A stretch of 64,000 nucleotides of DNA from Rhynchopus sp. YZ270_cl-10 (GCA_964035575.1 OZ037865.1:1240001-1304000); one strand, 5' to 3'; counted from the first letter of the stretch, positions 1 through 11,595 are shown. The notes: generated by a model not told the origin, from the letters alone. Numbers and translations: made by a program.

Positions 1-413
1 CCAGCGGCATCTACGCCCCACAACAACGTGTCGGAATTCCAGTGCCTGCGTCGCGAGAGGTGTTTGGTCCACCCCACCCCACTCCCCCTTGTGAAGATAC
101 ATGTGGTCATGTGGTTCGTCCATATTGTTTTAAAAGGTGACCAAGCACGCAGGGAGGTCATCTTTTTTATTCTTTTTTTTTTTTTTGATAACACGTGTGT
201 CCAGGTGTTACCCCCCTTCTTTTTTTGGCCGAGTTTCTCGGCCGAACAGATTAATAAATATACAAGAAAACACACCCATTCTCCGAGAGTAGGGTGTGTG
301 GGGGTGCCTTTTTTATTATTTTTTTTAGATGTGTGTTTGTTGTGTGTGCTGTGTATTTGTGGGCAAAAAATTCCCTTTTTTTTATGGCGTTTTGCACTTT
401 CCACGTCTCTTTT

Positions 414-453
414 AAGGTGGCTTAACAGCAGAGTGAGGCTTTAAACCCATCTT
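414..453 (+). ncRNA. Conserved intergenic hairpin, copy 1
   Basis: The 5' arm AAGGTGG pairs with the 3' arm CCCATCTT. An inner TTAA/TTAA pairing sits around a loop containing AGCAGAGTGA. Compared with copies at 4260 and 5420, the last basal pair changed from A-T to G-C on both sides, a compensatory change. It is followed by ACC and a T-rich tract, as in other copies. Function is unknown; it could be a processing signal, small RNA or mobile repeat. Confidence 0.5.
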
Positions 454-561
454 ACCAACTTTTGTTTTTCTCCCCCCTCTCGATGGGTGATGGTATCTCA
501 CACGCTCCTCCATACGTCGCCATCTCTTGTTTACCCGTCTTTTTTCAATCCAACCTTTTAA

Positions 562-596
562 ATGAGACTAAGCGAAAGAAGACTTAGCCTCATCTT
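562..596 (+). ncRNA. Conserved intergenic hairpin, copy 2
   Basis: ATGAG-A-CTAAG pairs with CTTAG-C-CTCAT around a GCGAAAGAAGA loop, followed by CTT. The apical CTAAG/CTTAG stem is identical to the 4.26- and 5.42-kb copies. The basal stem differs (TGAG/CTCA) but still pairs. Confidence 0.5.
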
Positions 597-2137
597 CTGC
601 CTGATTTAGCCTGAAATTTTGATGGGGTTTAGTGGAGTTTTGGTGGAGGATTATATACCACCACACTCTAAACTCCATCAAAATTTCAAGCAAAGTCAGA
701 TGGATATTACCAACCCTTTCTTTTTGGTGCTCTGTACCTTTGAAAAAAACCTTCGCGAATTCAAAAGTTCAGTTCATCGATGTACAATAAGGCTTTACTT
801 ATACACGGTGCATGGTTTTGCTGTTAAATTTATTTATTGATGGGTTTTGTCTGTGCAACAGGGTTCCAAACAAGGCACATTCGTCCCTGAAATATTTTTT
901 TAAACAGTTTTTTTTTTTCCCTTCTCACAAGGGGACGGCATCCTGTCCCTTTTCAAGCTTAAGCTGATTTTTTCCTATTTTTTATCGCATTGCGTTCTTC
1001 TCAACGTTTTTCTTTTTTTTTTTTCTTTTTTTCATTTATCATCGTAACAGGTGACTTTTTATTAAAGCAGTGCTTTATTCAACGTTATTTATTTCCCTCC
1101 TCTTCCCCCGTTGTTGTTGTGCAAACTAAGCAGCCCCAGGCCACGTAGAAACATAGTGTTTGTGTTCCTTAGTAATGTGTTTGCGGGGTGTTTTGTCGAA
1201 ACAGCAATAAAACAATTTTTAAAAAAAACGGTGAAAAAAAGGGGGGGAGAAAGGGTTTGTGTGCCTATTCCCACTGCAAAAAAATATTAAAAAAAGAAGA
1301 AAAAAATATGCCATTTTGACACCCACCTTTTGGTGAGGGGGTGATTGTGGTCAATCTGGTTGTCAAAACTACATAATACAGTGGCTACACTCATGCAAAA
1401 AAAGAAGAAAAACATTTCAGAAAAAAATAGTGCGAGCTTTATCCTCGGGAGTCTACACTAATACAACAAAGCTTTTCAAAAAAAATGAAGAAAAAAAAAA
1501 ATTACAAAACCCAAACAAGAACCACAATGATACGTGTCCATTTTCCCTCCTCCCTTTTTCTTCGCACCCCCCCTCAGGGTGGTCCCCCTTACCTATCTCT
1601 TCAGTATCGAGTGGTTCGCTCTTACTTGCAATTATTCTCTCTCCTCCCCCCCAAAAAAAAACAAGGTGTCAAACGCAAAGTTCCAAATTGCTTTCCTCGC
1701 TGCCATGCCCTGGGATATGGTGCGCTCTTTCTGTAGAATAGTTCCGAGCCTTTGACAGGCAACGTTCGAGCACGGATTGAGCACAAAAATCTCTTGGGTG
1801 GGTGGAGGCGACTGGGGGAATACACAAACAGAATTAGAAAATGCACTAAACGACAGCCCAACGAGGAAACGACAGACCCTTCTTAGGTACTCTGGTACCA
1901 AGGGGGGTTTAGAGGAGGGGGTCAGCCTAGTGTATAGATCCTAAGATCCCTCTCTTACCGGCGGGGGGGGGGGGGGGGGGGTTCGGCCACAACAAAAAAA
2001 AGGACCGAGAGAACGAGAGAAACAACAAAAAAGAAAATTAATTGTTTGTGAGTGAGTTTGGTTCTGTCGCCTTCTTCCCCTACCTGACACGATGCCCAAA
2101 CAGATTATCCCCCAAAAGAGTAAAAGAAACAGGGAAT

Positions 2138-3491
2138 ATGTCCTCGACAGGAGCTGTGGACTGGTGGTACATCACAGGATGTGACACAGGGTTTGGTGCA
2201 GAGGCTGCACGCATGTTTGCGGCAAAGAAGCACCACGTCTTCGCAGGGCACTTCACGGCAGAGGCAGCAGAGAAGTTGAAGGAGGACGGGAATGGGTACA
2301 TCGTCCCTCTGCAGCTGGACGTGACAAAGCAGGAGAGTGTGGACGCTGCGGCAGAGAAGATCAAGGAGACGCTTGGGCGGGAGGGACGTCTCACGGGGCT
2401 GGTCAACAACGCAGGTCTGCTCCTGCAGGTGGGTTTCGTGGAGATGACGCCAGCAGAGAACCACGTCAAAATGATGGATGTGAACTACTTCGGGACTGTG
2501 CGTGTGACCCTTTCTGTGCTTCCCCTCATCCGCAAAACGGAGGGACGTATTGTGAACGTGGCTTCCATCGCGGGACGTGTTGCGTTCCCTTCACTGGTTG
2601 CATACAGTGCAACGAAGTACGCTGTTGAGGGCTTCAACGACGGACTGAGGAAGGAGATGCAGGGGTTCGGTGTGACGGTGCACCTTGTGGAGCCGGGTGT
2701 GTTCTCGGGGACCAACCTCTACGCGACGTACGGCACGGGGTTCGACAGGGTATGCCTCCTGATCGCTGTCCGGTCCTAGGGTAGCACTTACTTTACTACC
2801 CTACGCCGGTTTTTTAACTTACCATAGGCTTATGATCATCTGCCCAACGTCTCTTTTTCCCCTTCTAAAACACCCCCTTCACCTCACAGACTTTTGCCCA
2901 GGCAAGCCCACAGCTGCAGGAGGACTACAGCAAGAAGTTCAATGACGCAGGACGCGATGATTCTCTCCGTATGATTTTGCTTTTGACTTCTTAGAGATGT
3001 GTGTGTGTGTGTGTGTCGCGAGACACATTTCCTCCATTCACGTTTTCTTTGTCTTCCCCTCCCTAGCCCTGCTGCCTCGGCGGCAGCACCTTATGCATTG
3101 ATACAATGCCAGCACAATAGCTACACCTTCTATTCACCCTGCTTTACACCACCACCACCTCACAGTCGTCTTCTCCATCCTGAGCAACAAGGACACCTCG
3201 AAGGTCCCACGGGCGTACTACCACGCACTGACGGCGAAGAACCCGTACTACCGGTACCGTGTGGGGTGGGACTCGAAGACCTTCTTCACGTTGGTGTCGT
3301 GGCTGCATGAGTCGCTGCAGGATTTGACGTGTCTGCCGATGTTCACACCGCCGACGGGCAAGACCCTTATGACCCGTTGGCGCGCAAACTCGCGCTACGG
3401 AGGCTGGCCGCTGATGAGGAAGATCATCTACTCCATCCTCGGCTACTACCTCTACCGTTACATCAAGAGGCGCTTTGCCCCCATCGCGTAA
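2138..3491 (+). CDS. Short-chain dehydrogenase/reductase (SDR9C/retinol-dehydrogenase-like), copy 1
   Basis: Predicted NAD(P)-dependent oxidoreductase of the classical SDR fold, 338 aa from three exons: 2138-2749, 2890-2968, 3166-3491. Introns start gtatgc and gtatga, end cacag, and the phases join cleanly. Visible motifs: cofactor loop ITGCDTGFG (residues 12-20), LVNNAG (88-93), catalytic Ser143, Tyr156 and Lys160 in YSATK, and VEPG (184-187). TGCD(T/S)GFG is typical of the retinol/hydroxysteroid/3-hydroxybutyrate dehydrogenase branch. The C-terminal LMRKI...YYLYRYIKRR is a hydrophobic-basic tail that could anchor it to a membrane. ATG 2138 is preceded by an AG at 2131-2132 and starts the fold at the usual distance. 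The substrate cannot be told. Exon 1 is almost identical to the second copy at 5974. Confidence 0.88.
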
Positions 3492-4259
3492 ACAGCTCTG
3501 CTCTTGTAAGACAGAGACAGAGGCGTGCCACTACTCCGTGTTATTGTTGCCTCTAGAAAAAATGGCCATTTTTGATGTGACAGTGAGAGGCGGACACAGA
3601 GTCTTCTTCTCCCCTTGTGAAGTGCCCCCCTTTTTTTGTTCAGTGCCTGCGTCCCAGCGGCGTTTGCTCTATCGACTTCACCCGCTTTTTGTTGATATTT
3701 GGTAACCCTTTTGGAGATGGGGTTGTGTGCAGAACCGTTTTTGCATAATTATACACCGAAAAAGCAATTCTCAAAAAAAAAAGAAAAAAGAAATTCAAAA
3801 AAATAAATACAGTTAAAACGTGAGCAGTTCTGTGATTCCGATACATTCGCTTCCAGTCATCGTTCACGTTTTCATTTTGTTGTTAACCATGGACATACGT
3901 CTTCCAGGTTATATTTAAAAGAGGGAAGAAGGCGAATCATGAATCGATACACCTTGTAAACACTTTTCTCTTTGCTTTTGTTACGTGCCTACACTATAAG
4001 AAGTGCCGTGTACGTTTTATTCCACCTCGCTGTTTGGAGATAATGCATGTGCACACACGATGCGCATAATTTCCAAACCTTTTTATTTGTCTGTCTTTTG
4101 ACAGGCCTTTCTGTTTCTCCACTCTGACGCACTCCCCTCCCCATACACACCCACGCACCCACCCAAAATTTTTTCCTGCACGCTGAATTTTTCGACAGTA
4201 GGAAATCGGGTAGTGTGGTGCCGTGTTATCTCCGTTTTTATAGTGGTCACATTTTTTCT

Positions 4260-4294
4260 AAGGTGACTAAGCATGAGAGGCTTAGGATCATCTT
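4260..4294 (+). ncRNA. Conserved intergenic hairpin, copy 3
   Basis: AAGGTGA-CTAAG pairs with CTTAG-GA-TCATCTT, leaving a two-base GA bulge, around a GCATGAGAGG loop; one G-T wobble in the base. It is followed by ATAAACTTTT. It lies about 770 nt after the stop of the first SDR gene. Confidence 0.6.
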
Positions 4295-5419
4295 ATAAAC
4301 TTTTCTTTTTGTGTGACCACCCATTTTGGTTGTCAGAGTAGTGGGAGAGTTGTAGAAATGTGTTTTTATTTTTATTTTCTGTGTGTGTTTTGCCACTTTG
4401 CTGTCTTGTTTTACAGCGTCTGGCTGTACGTCATAGCGGTGCTATGCTGAGGTACGGCAGGATACTTAGGACGACAATCTTGTATTTTGTTATGCCTCAC
4501 TGCTGCACTTTTATGTGTTAGAATGCCCCCGAAGTGCGCATAGTACGATTGCCCATTTATTTTTTTTTTTGTTGATTTTGTTTTTTCTTGTTGGTGATGT
4601 GAGAAAAGTTCGAAGTTGTATTACCGACCACTTCTTGTCGATACCAAACATAAAATATTTTTTTTTCTTGTTGGTAAAACACACACGAGCCTTCATTTTC
4701 ATCATTTACCAACCCCTTTCTCCCCCCTTTTTTTTAGATGTGTGCACGAGACACAGTCATCATAGTTTTCTTCTGCCCTTTTTTTTTTGTGTTATTATTG
4801 CTGCACAACATAGAAAAGCTCCAATCACTCGGAGCTATTCACGTTGACCAATTCAACAAACCTCCCCATTTTTTTTTTTTTAGCATTATTCACTTTGATT
4901 GTGTATGTGTTCCCCACTCCCCCTTGGTGTCCCTGTGCGAGGTGCATCTTTGTTTCATTTTATTTTGTTTCTTCTTGTGGAAAGGGGAAGCAAGAAGCTT
5001 GGTATCATATTCCCAAACATTTTTTTTTCTCTCCCTAGATGTGTGTGTGCAGTCGAGAGGGGTACCGTTCATCTTTTCTACGAATTTTCTTTTCTTTTTT
5101 TTTTTTGGTGACCAAGAACCCTCGAAGTTTCTCTTGCAAAAACCGTTGTGTATGCACTCTGAGGTATTTTTCATAGTTCACCTTTATTTCATGTACCTTC
5201 TTTTCGTCAGAAAAGAATGTTTTTGAAATAATAGGTCAACTGTTCTTCTTTTTAGCAGGATAGTTATGTGTACGGGAGAGGCATGCATCTGAAGTTTTCC
5301 TTTCATGGCTCCGTTCTCTGATGGTACGGACCGCTCACGGTCCCACCCTTTGCATGAACTCGAGCTACTCTTTTATGTGAGTTTCTTTTATTGTTGCTCC
5401 GCAAATAACGAATGTGAGT

Positions 5420-5456
5420 AAGATGACTAAGCACAGAAGAGGCTTAGGATCATCTT
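5420..5456 (+). ncRNA. Conserved intergenic hairpin, copy 4
   Basis: The best copy: AAGATGA-CTAAG pairs base for base with CTTAG-GA-TCATCTT, around a GCACAGAAGAGG loop. The fourth basal pair is A-T where copies 1, 3 and 8 have a G-T wobble. It is followed by ACAAACCTTT. It lies about 520 nt before the second SDR start. Confidence 0.6.
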
Positions 5457-5973
5457 ACAAACCTTTATTTTTTGCAGTCTACAGATGATACACAACAACG
5501 CTGATGTGGATGCCCCCCTGGGAGAGGGCATATCCAGGGTTTTAGGGGAGTATAGGAAGGGGGTCGCTGCCACCATTGAAGCTTCCGTTGCTTCATTTGG
5601 TTAGTCGAAGCCCTGCGAGTCTCAAGCAAACAGTGGTGCATGATGTGTCAGACTGTAGGACGGTTCGTCCCCTTTGTACTAGAGGGGTTGGAGACCGTTT
5701 TTTTTTTTCTGTCGCGGTACCAAGATAATGAAAAATGAAAAATTGAAAACAAAAAAGAACACAAAAAAAAGTGCCGAAAAAATGGCGAAAACCGACCCAA
5801 GAAAAAAAAAGAAAAATACAGATTGTACTTTTGTGTTCTTCAAGTGGAGGTTGAATAGCTGGTTTCACACCAGATCTCCCCCCATTGCGAATTGAAACAG
5901 CACCACACTCCTGCATGATTGTGATTGCACCCCACACTAAGCAGAGGGAAACGGGGGTAGAGTAGCGTGTAAT

Positions 5974-7343
5974 ATGTCCTCGACAGGAGCTGTGGACTGG
6001 TGGTACATCACAGGATGTGACACAGGGTTTGGTGCAGAGGCTGCACGCATGTTTGCAGCAAAGAAGCACCACGTCTTCGCAGGGCACTTCACGGCAGAGG
6101 CAGCAGAGAAGTTGAAGGAGGACGGGAATGGGTACATCGTCCCTCTGCAGCTGGACGTGACAAAGCAGGAGAGTGTGGACGCTGCGGCAGAGAAGATCAA
6201 GGAGACGCTTGGGCGGGAGGGACGTCTCACGGGGCTGGTCAACAACGCAGGTCTGCTCCTGCAGACGGGCTTCCTGGAGATGATGCCGATCGACAACCAC
6301 GTCAAAATGATGGATGTGAACTACCTTGGGACTGTGCGTGTGACCCTTTCTGTGCTTCCCCTCATCCGCAAAACGGAGGGCCGTATTGTGAACGTGGCCT
6401 CCGTCGCGGGACGGGTTGCGTTCCCTTCACTGGTTGCATACAGTGCAACGAAGTACGCTGTTGAGGGCTTCAACGACGGACTGAGGAAGGAGATGCAGGG
6501 GTTCGGTGTGACGGTGCACCTTGTGGAGCCGGGTGTGTTCTCGGGGACCAACCTCTACGCGACGTACGGCACGGGGTTCGATAGGGTATGCACACCGCGA
6601 GCATTTCAACACAACTCAACACGATGTTCAGGAGCACATTACAACCTTTCTTCATGTAACATTGTTTGCACCCCTACCTATCCTTTCAACTTATTGAATG
6701 CATCAAACTATGCTGAACTACTTTCTTCCCGTATGCACGCTGTCATCCGTCACAGCGCATACCTTCACCAACAACACTCACAACTCCACCACCAACCCCA
6801 CAGACTTTCGCTGCGGCCGACCCTAGGGTGCAACAGGACTACGGCGTGAAGTACAAGGAAGCCGCACGGGATGATTCTATTTGTATGTCAACCTGGGCAC
6901 CTGGGTAGGGAGGATTATCCTCCATTTTACTTTTATTACGAAACTGTTATCACAGATTTTCTTGTGAAAAAGTGAAAACCCGACTCCAAACCCACCACAT
7001 CCACACTTCAGGGTTCTTCTCGCTCTTCAACAACACCGAGACTGCAATGGTCCCACGGGCGTACTACCACGCACTGACGGCGAAGAACCCACAATATCGG
7101 TACCGTGTGGGGAGGGACTCGAAATGGTTTATCACGGTGGTGACGTGGCTGCATGAGTCGCTGCAGGATCTGACGTCCGTACCAATGATGAGTCCGCCTG
7201 CACGTACCGGCATGGCCGGCAGGTGGCGTGCGATGCAGCGCTACGGAGGGTGGCCACTCATGCGCAAGATTGTGTGCACGATCCTCGGGTGGTACATCTA
7301 TAAATACATTACAAAGCGCTTCGCCATCACGCCTACCGCATGA
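5974..7343 (+). CDS. Short-chain dehydrogenase/reductase (SDR9C-like), copy 2
   Basis: Tandem paralogue of the gene at 2138, 340 aa. Exons are 5974-6585, 6804-6882 and 7012-7343; introns begin gtatgc and gtatgt and end cacag/ttcag. Exon lengths 612 and 79 nt match copy 1 exactly. The same TGCDTGFG, LVNNAG, Ser143 and YSATK catalytic motifs are present. Exon 1 is nearly identical at the DNA level, while exon 2, exon 3 and both introns have diverged, pointing to gene conversion or strong constraint on the catalytic half. The C-terminal tail again ends in a hydrophobic stretch and basic residues (YKYITKR). The introns are long and unlike copy 1. The substrate is unknown; the copies may differ in specificity through the exon-3-coded C-terminal part. 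Confidence 0.87.
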
Positions 7344-7633
7344 TTATATTTTGTTCTGAATTTGGCGCCTTCGCACAGAAGCTCTCACTTCCACTGTGTG
7401 CGACGGCCTTTTCGTGTGGGTAGTTCTATGAATGGAAAGATGTCTGTTCCCCCGCTTCATCTTACCGGATGATTTTTCAAAACATATATTTTTTTGTGTC
7501 CCAATACTAGCTTCCATCCTCGCCTCGTTCGGTGTTTTATTCTGGGTGTGTTTTTTGTGAATCCGAACTATTTTAGTCTCAAAGGGAAAGGGCAACGTGA
7601 CAACGTTTTGTTTTTTGTGTTTTGTTTTTGTTT

Positions 7634-7671
7634 ATGGCGACTAACAGAGAGGTTTAGGTCCTATTCTTACC
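7634..7671 (+). ncRNA. Conserved intergenic hairpin, copy 5 (diverged)
   Basis: GGCGACTAAC...GTTTAGG...TTCTTACC follows the family pattern. The apical CTAA(C)/(G)TTTAG still pairs with a one-base bulge, but the basal stem is weak. It lies about 290 nt after the second SDR stop. Confidence 0.4.
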
Positions 7672-7691
7672 AACTTTATTATTTTGATATG

Positions 7692-7747
7692 CTGGAGTAG
7701 TGTAGTTACCTCGGTTTGTGTTGCCAACAGTTGTGCAATCTCCACTG
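7692..7747 (-). repeat. TGGAG/CTCCA stem-loop repeat, minus-strand copy
   Basis: Read on the minus strand it gives CAGTGGAGATTGCACAACTG, then GGCAACACAAACCGAGGTAACTACACTACTCCA split over a longer loop than usual. TGGAG pairs with CTCCA and TTGC with GCAA. It is the same family as 28171, 30979, 31101 and 44066, and the only copy found on the minus strand. Confidence 0.5.
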
Positions 7748-9461
7748 CCCAAAATTTTTTCAATGACACCCACATTCCTTTAGCATTACCCTTCAACCCC
7801 CTACACGGCGAAGTTCTCGACGGTATGGTCCTCAGATGCTATATATTTTGTGGTCCATCTTTTCAAATATCATTCAGATGGTAAACCACGAAAAGGATGT
7901 AGAGCATGGGTTGGGGGTCCACCCCGGTTCACACTGTCGCGAGGGGGCTGCTGCATTGTCATTTTCAAGTCAAATTTCTTTCTCTATTTTTTATGAATCT
8001 AATCTATTTTTTCTTTATTTAGATGAACGGGGTTCAGCCCACACACCCCCCTGCACCTTTTCTTTTGCTTTTCCATATTCCATGCAAAAAGAACAGCATA
8101 CGTCATTACGAGGTATTTTTCCACTCTTTCCCTTAACGCCCCCCCTTTCTAACACACTACACAGGCTATACACATTTTGATATTATTTTTTTTGTTGCCG
8201 TACACCAGCACATCGAAACCAAACCTTGCTTCGAAGCGTAAGGGTAGGATAGCATACGGAGTAGGAAGGAACGGGGGGCGTAACCTGCGACTCAAATGTC
8301 GACTGAGGCCGATAAGGACTACCTGAAAACACACGGTATGCTGGGGTCGAACGATTTTTTTTTTTTTATCGGTTTTGAACAGAGATGGAGATAGATTTGG
8401 GATTTTCAAAAAAGACCCGGTTTGACCCGGTCTGAGCTTTTTGGGGTCAAAAAAAAATTTTTCGCGCTGCGCGCGAAAATGACACTGCACGTGCGACCTG
8501 GTTGTTACACTTCTTTGGCGGGGAACTTGCGCAACAGCGTTTGTGCCTTGATGAAGGGGAGTAGGGTCCATGTTCCCCCGTTGTGCAGCACACCGAACTT
8601 CACGCACTCGGCAAAAATGGCCCCAAAGGTTCCTGGCGAAGCCACGGTACGCAACATTTCAAAAAAAAAAATGCGCTTAAAATTGTACATTTTGGGGTGG
8701 GTTGCAAGCTTGCGCCGCAGGCGCACGTACGCTACTTTTATTATTTCGCCATGCTGCATGCTTCCTTTTGCTTCGGCGTTTGACTAATTGAGTCGCGTTC
8801 TGGCTGTGACGGAGTCACTTTGTTCATGAGGCCATTTCTGGTCACTCTCAGAGGCTCGTGCGAGGTACCAAAAAAAATCGATTTTCTCCCAAAATTGCAA
8901 ATCCCATTTTTTTTTTTTTTTCCAAACCGGGTTTTTCGCCAAAATCCCATTTTTTTTTTTTTTTTGACCCGGTTTTGAAACCGGGTCAGTAGACGCACCT
9001 CCACCCCTGGTTTTGAACGTACTTTTGGGGTTTCGCTTGATGGGAAAGTATATGAAATTAATTTATTGCCAATTTGTTGGGTAGGTATGGGGATGTAGTG
9101 TGGTTCCTGCGCGGGTCCTTCAGCGGTAAGGTGGCGAAGTCAAAAACGTGTGTGGTGAGAAACACACCCTGGTTCCCCGATCCGGTTCGCCACTTTAGTT
9201 GAGGAGCGACACCCAGCTGTGTGCATCCAGTTGGGTCAGCTCTTGGTGCATCGACCCTTCGAGGTCATTCTTTACCTTCAGATTTTTTTCTTTCTTCAAA
9301 ATAATTCTTCTGCCCAAAGGACTTTCCTGTTACCAATCCTCTTCAGCCCACTCCCACCTACTCACCCTTTTTTTTCTAGCGTTTTTGACATGAACAATAC
9401 CAGAAATTAAATTTCTGCTTCAATTTTTTTTTCCAAATATACCCCCACCTACCTTCCACAG
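7748..9461. other. Spacer with dispersed repeat modules
   Basis: No gene recognised. The stretch 8400-9000 has inverted, repeated GACCCGGTTT modules around poly-T. The segment 8703-8750 (GCTTGCGCCGCAGGCGCAC onward) is the reverse complement of 53716-53760, so it is a dispersed module. Upstream exons of the Dpy-30-like gene may hide in 9.0-9.3 kb, but I could not place them. Confidence 0.45.
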
Positions 9462-9598
9462 GTATCCCTCCGCTGTTCAACGAGATTACACAAGAGCTTT
9501 TCAAGGAGAAGCCCCCACAGCCTGTGGAGTTCATCATCGCCTTCCTGAAGAAGAAGAAGGAAGAGGAGCTGCAGAAGCCCCCACACGCCGGTGCGTGA
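9462..9598 (+). CDS. Terminal exon of a Dpy-30/RIIa-motif protein (partial)
   Basis: After a pyrimidine-rich tract and CCACAG, an exon of 45 codons encodes IPPLFNEITQELFKEKPPQP then VEFIIAFLKKKKEEE and stops (TGA 9596-9598). The core (I/V)xPxLxxxLxxLxxExPxxPVEFIxxFL matches the Dpy-30/RIIa dimerisation motif. That motif forms a four-helix bundle in COMPASS Dpy-30, in PKA regulatory subunits and in many flagellar radial-spoke proteins. The 5' exons are not identified. The exon begins in phase 1, so one base comes from upstream. It could be Dpy-30 itself or an axonemal protein. Confidence 0.5.
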
Positions 9599-9855
9599 GC
9601 GTGCGACCGCCGCGATTTCCCTTTTTCTTCTACTCCATTTTCTTATCCCCACTTCAACGGAACAATGCATTACAAAAAGGCAGGGGCTGTAGTGTGTTTT
9701 TGGCATCAGGTTTTTGCCTAATTCCTTGGCGGATTGCTGAAATGTGTTGTGTGTCGTTCGAGAGTAGGTAATGGGCAGTTCCGAAGATTCCTGGCCGTGA
9801 GGTAACTATTCAGTAAAAAACAAAAAAGAACAAAAAACAAAAAATGCAAAAAGGG

Positions 9856-10037
9856 GAAATAGTCAGTTTTCCCCTACCTCTTTTTGAAATAGTCTGAAAA
9901 ACCCGAATAATACTTTTCGTTCAGATTTTTTACCCGAAAACCCAGAAATAGGGCAGATCTGACTTTTTCTGAACTTATTTTTCGAAATAGGGTTTTTCTG
10001 ACCATTTCAAAAGGTGTAGGGTGTAACCGACTATTTC
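9856..10037. mobile_element. Small TIR element (MITE-like), about 180 bp
   Basis: The ends GAAATAGTCAGTTTTCCCC and, inverted, GAAATAGTCGGTTACACCC continue as imperfect inverted repeats for about 50 bp (CTAC..TTTTGAAAT(A/G)GTC(T)GAAAAACCC). There is no coding capacity and no clear target duplication. A related 61-bp hairpin lies at 27387-27447. Confidence 0.55.
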
Positions 10038-10365
10038 TCAAAAAAAAAATATTTCTGTCTTTACAACAGAACCCCCACCTATTACCCCCATACTATGAAT
10101 CTCGAAACGAGATTTTTTTTATATAGTTCCTGTGAGGTCCCATCCTCAGTACACGAAGAAGAAAAAAAGAAGTATTTAAAAAAAGTGCGAATAAAACAAC
10201 CACACCCTTTTTGATAAAAAACCCTCCCTTTCCGAGGAAGGATTGTGTAACGGAAGCACCACAACACACACAAAAAAAAAGACCTCCAGCACCTCTGCAT
10301 TGTTTTGAATGTTTTGGCCTAATCCTCCCTTGCTCCCCTCTCACGTCACCCCTTACCTCCCTCAC

Positions 10366-10367
10366 AG
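10366..10367 (+). promoter_or_regulatory. Acceptor-like AG before secreted paralogue 1
   Basis: A pyrimidine-rich run (10324-10363) ends in CTCACAG, 26 nt before the ATG. It looks like a 3' splice site and could serve spliced-leader addition or a 5'-UTR intron. Confidence 0.4.
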
Positions 10368-10393
10368 ATTATATAGTCTCATTTTTCAACAAA

Positions 10394-10909
10394 ATGAACA
10401 CATTTGGTTCTCTCGTTGTGTTGGTTGCTGCTGCATTTTGTGCAGAGGCGTACCCCACGTGGCCCAGTGTGGCTAAGTGGACTGGGCATACGAGCTACGG
10501 TGATGTGTTCACGACGTACTATGATGTGACGGGGGACGTGCCGAGGTGGGCGACGGTGCAACCCGGATACGCAACCTACATTATTGGCACCACGCAGTAC
10601 CAACTCACATTGCCACCTCTCTTCGAGACCTGCGAGCCGCAGGCAATCCCCGAGTTCCCGTACCCCAAGAATCAATTCGAGAACGCAACCCTGGTGAGCA
10701 CCACCGACACCATCGACGGCACCCCTGTCGACTCGTGGGTGGGCAGCAGCAAGCTGAACTACTCCATCTCCTTTGCAACGGAGAAGGACGTGAACAGCAC
10801 CATGAAGAGAATGGTGCACATCAGCGGGTCTGTAGTTGTGCACAACTACAGCACTGTGGCCTATGTTGTGCCCACGGGTGCGCTGGATGTGCCACACATC
10901 TGCTTATAG
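10394..10909 (+). CDS. Secreted protein of unknown function, paralogue 1
   Basis: 171 aa. A signal peptide (MNTFGSLVVLVAAAFCAEA) is followed by a mature domain of about 150 residues. Landmarks are YYDVTGD, TYIIGTTQYQL, FETCEPQAIPEFPYPKNQFE, TIDGTPVDSW and two cysteines. Several N-glycosylation sequons are visible (NAT, NYS, NST). The alternating hydrophobic pattern suggests a beta-rich, possibly ependymin/LolA-like barrel; this is a guess from pattern only. It is the first of three tandem paralogues (next at 11596 and 15311) with duplicated upstream DNA. The first ATG after the acceptor-like AG at 10366 was chosen, because the signal peptide starts there. Confidence 0.75.
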   Translation: MNTFGSLVVLVAAAFCAEAYPTWPSVAKWTGHTSYGDVFTTYYDVTGDVPRWATVQPGYATYIIGTTQYQLTLPPLFETCEPQAIPEFPYPKNQFENATLVSTTDTIDGTPVDSWVGSSKLNYSISFATEKDVNSTMKRMVHISGSVVVHNYSTVAYVVPTGALDVPHICL

Positions 10910-11595
10910 TGCAATGACCCGTCGTTGCTCTTTCTGTAGCATTGTGATGTGTGCCGTACACAAGCGTTATATTTGTACTTTGTAAGACTAAACGATGCAA
11001 CCCTGTGTACAGGTGTTCCAAATTTACTTATTTTTTCCCGTGTCTTTTTGTGTTCGCACCCAGGTGATATGATCACATGCGTTGTGCGAAAAGTGTGAAA
11101 GACTTAAAAGCCCCACTTCCAGTCCAATGAGCAAGAAAAGTGTGTTCTGTCTTTGTTCCCCCCTTCTGTTGATGCGGAACAGTCATTCGTGTCACAGAGC
11201 AGGGGTGTTTTATTGTTCTTGTGTTCATTGGCGGAAATTGATGCTCCTTCCCCTTTTTTTCTCTCTGTGGGCAGACCACTTGGAGGTTTCATCGCTGCTC
11301 TCTTGTTTGGAAGGTGCCGCGTGTGGGGTGCTTTCTTTCCACTAGTTTAGGGTTTTGTTCAGAACACCCATTTGTTCTAATAGGACATATGGTTGGACCT
11401 GGCTCTGTTTTCCCATCTACACTGCCCTAAAATCTTTTGTGAACAGCAAGCACAAATGCTTTTCGGCAAAAAAAGAACATACCGTCCGAGCAAAACAGAG
11501 AGAACCAACCATTTCCCCTTTTTTTAGCACCAACTTTTTTCCCCTGAACGTCCCACCATTCCACCACCAGCTTATACACCTTATCCAGTACTAAT
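10910..11595. other. Duplicated spacer/upstream block, copy A
   Basis: 10968-11595 is repeated almost unchanged at 14666-15310 and partly at 15953-16570. It carries the 3' region of one paralogue and the probable promoter/acceptor of the next (TTATCCAG at 11581-11588, 7 nt before the ATG). No gene inside. Confidence 0.65.

Larger units (their letters stand above)
1..2137. other. Gene-free 5' spacer
   Basis: No supportable coding region. The stretch is rich in poly-T and poly-A tracts and has a long G run near 1963-1981. It holds two copies of the conserved hairpin (414 and 562) and a degenerate copy of the composite repeat also found at 44.07-44.16 kb (1378-1469). Short open frames here look like low-complexity noise. 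Confidence 0.6.
3492..5973. other. Spacer between the two SDR genes
   Basis: No convincing gene. The stretch is T-rich, with repeated poly-T plus (A/T)GTGTG blocks near 4.7 and 5.0 kb, and hairpin copies at 4260 and 5420. A minus-strand open frame at 5593-6300 is the shadow of SDR exon 1 plus low-complexity sequence. Confidence 0.55.

Noticed and set aside
7436-7465. AAGATG...CATCTTACC as another hairpin copy
   Set aside because: Six outer pairs only, without the CTAAG/CTTAG stem; could be chance.
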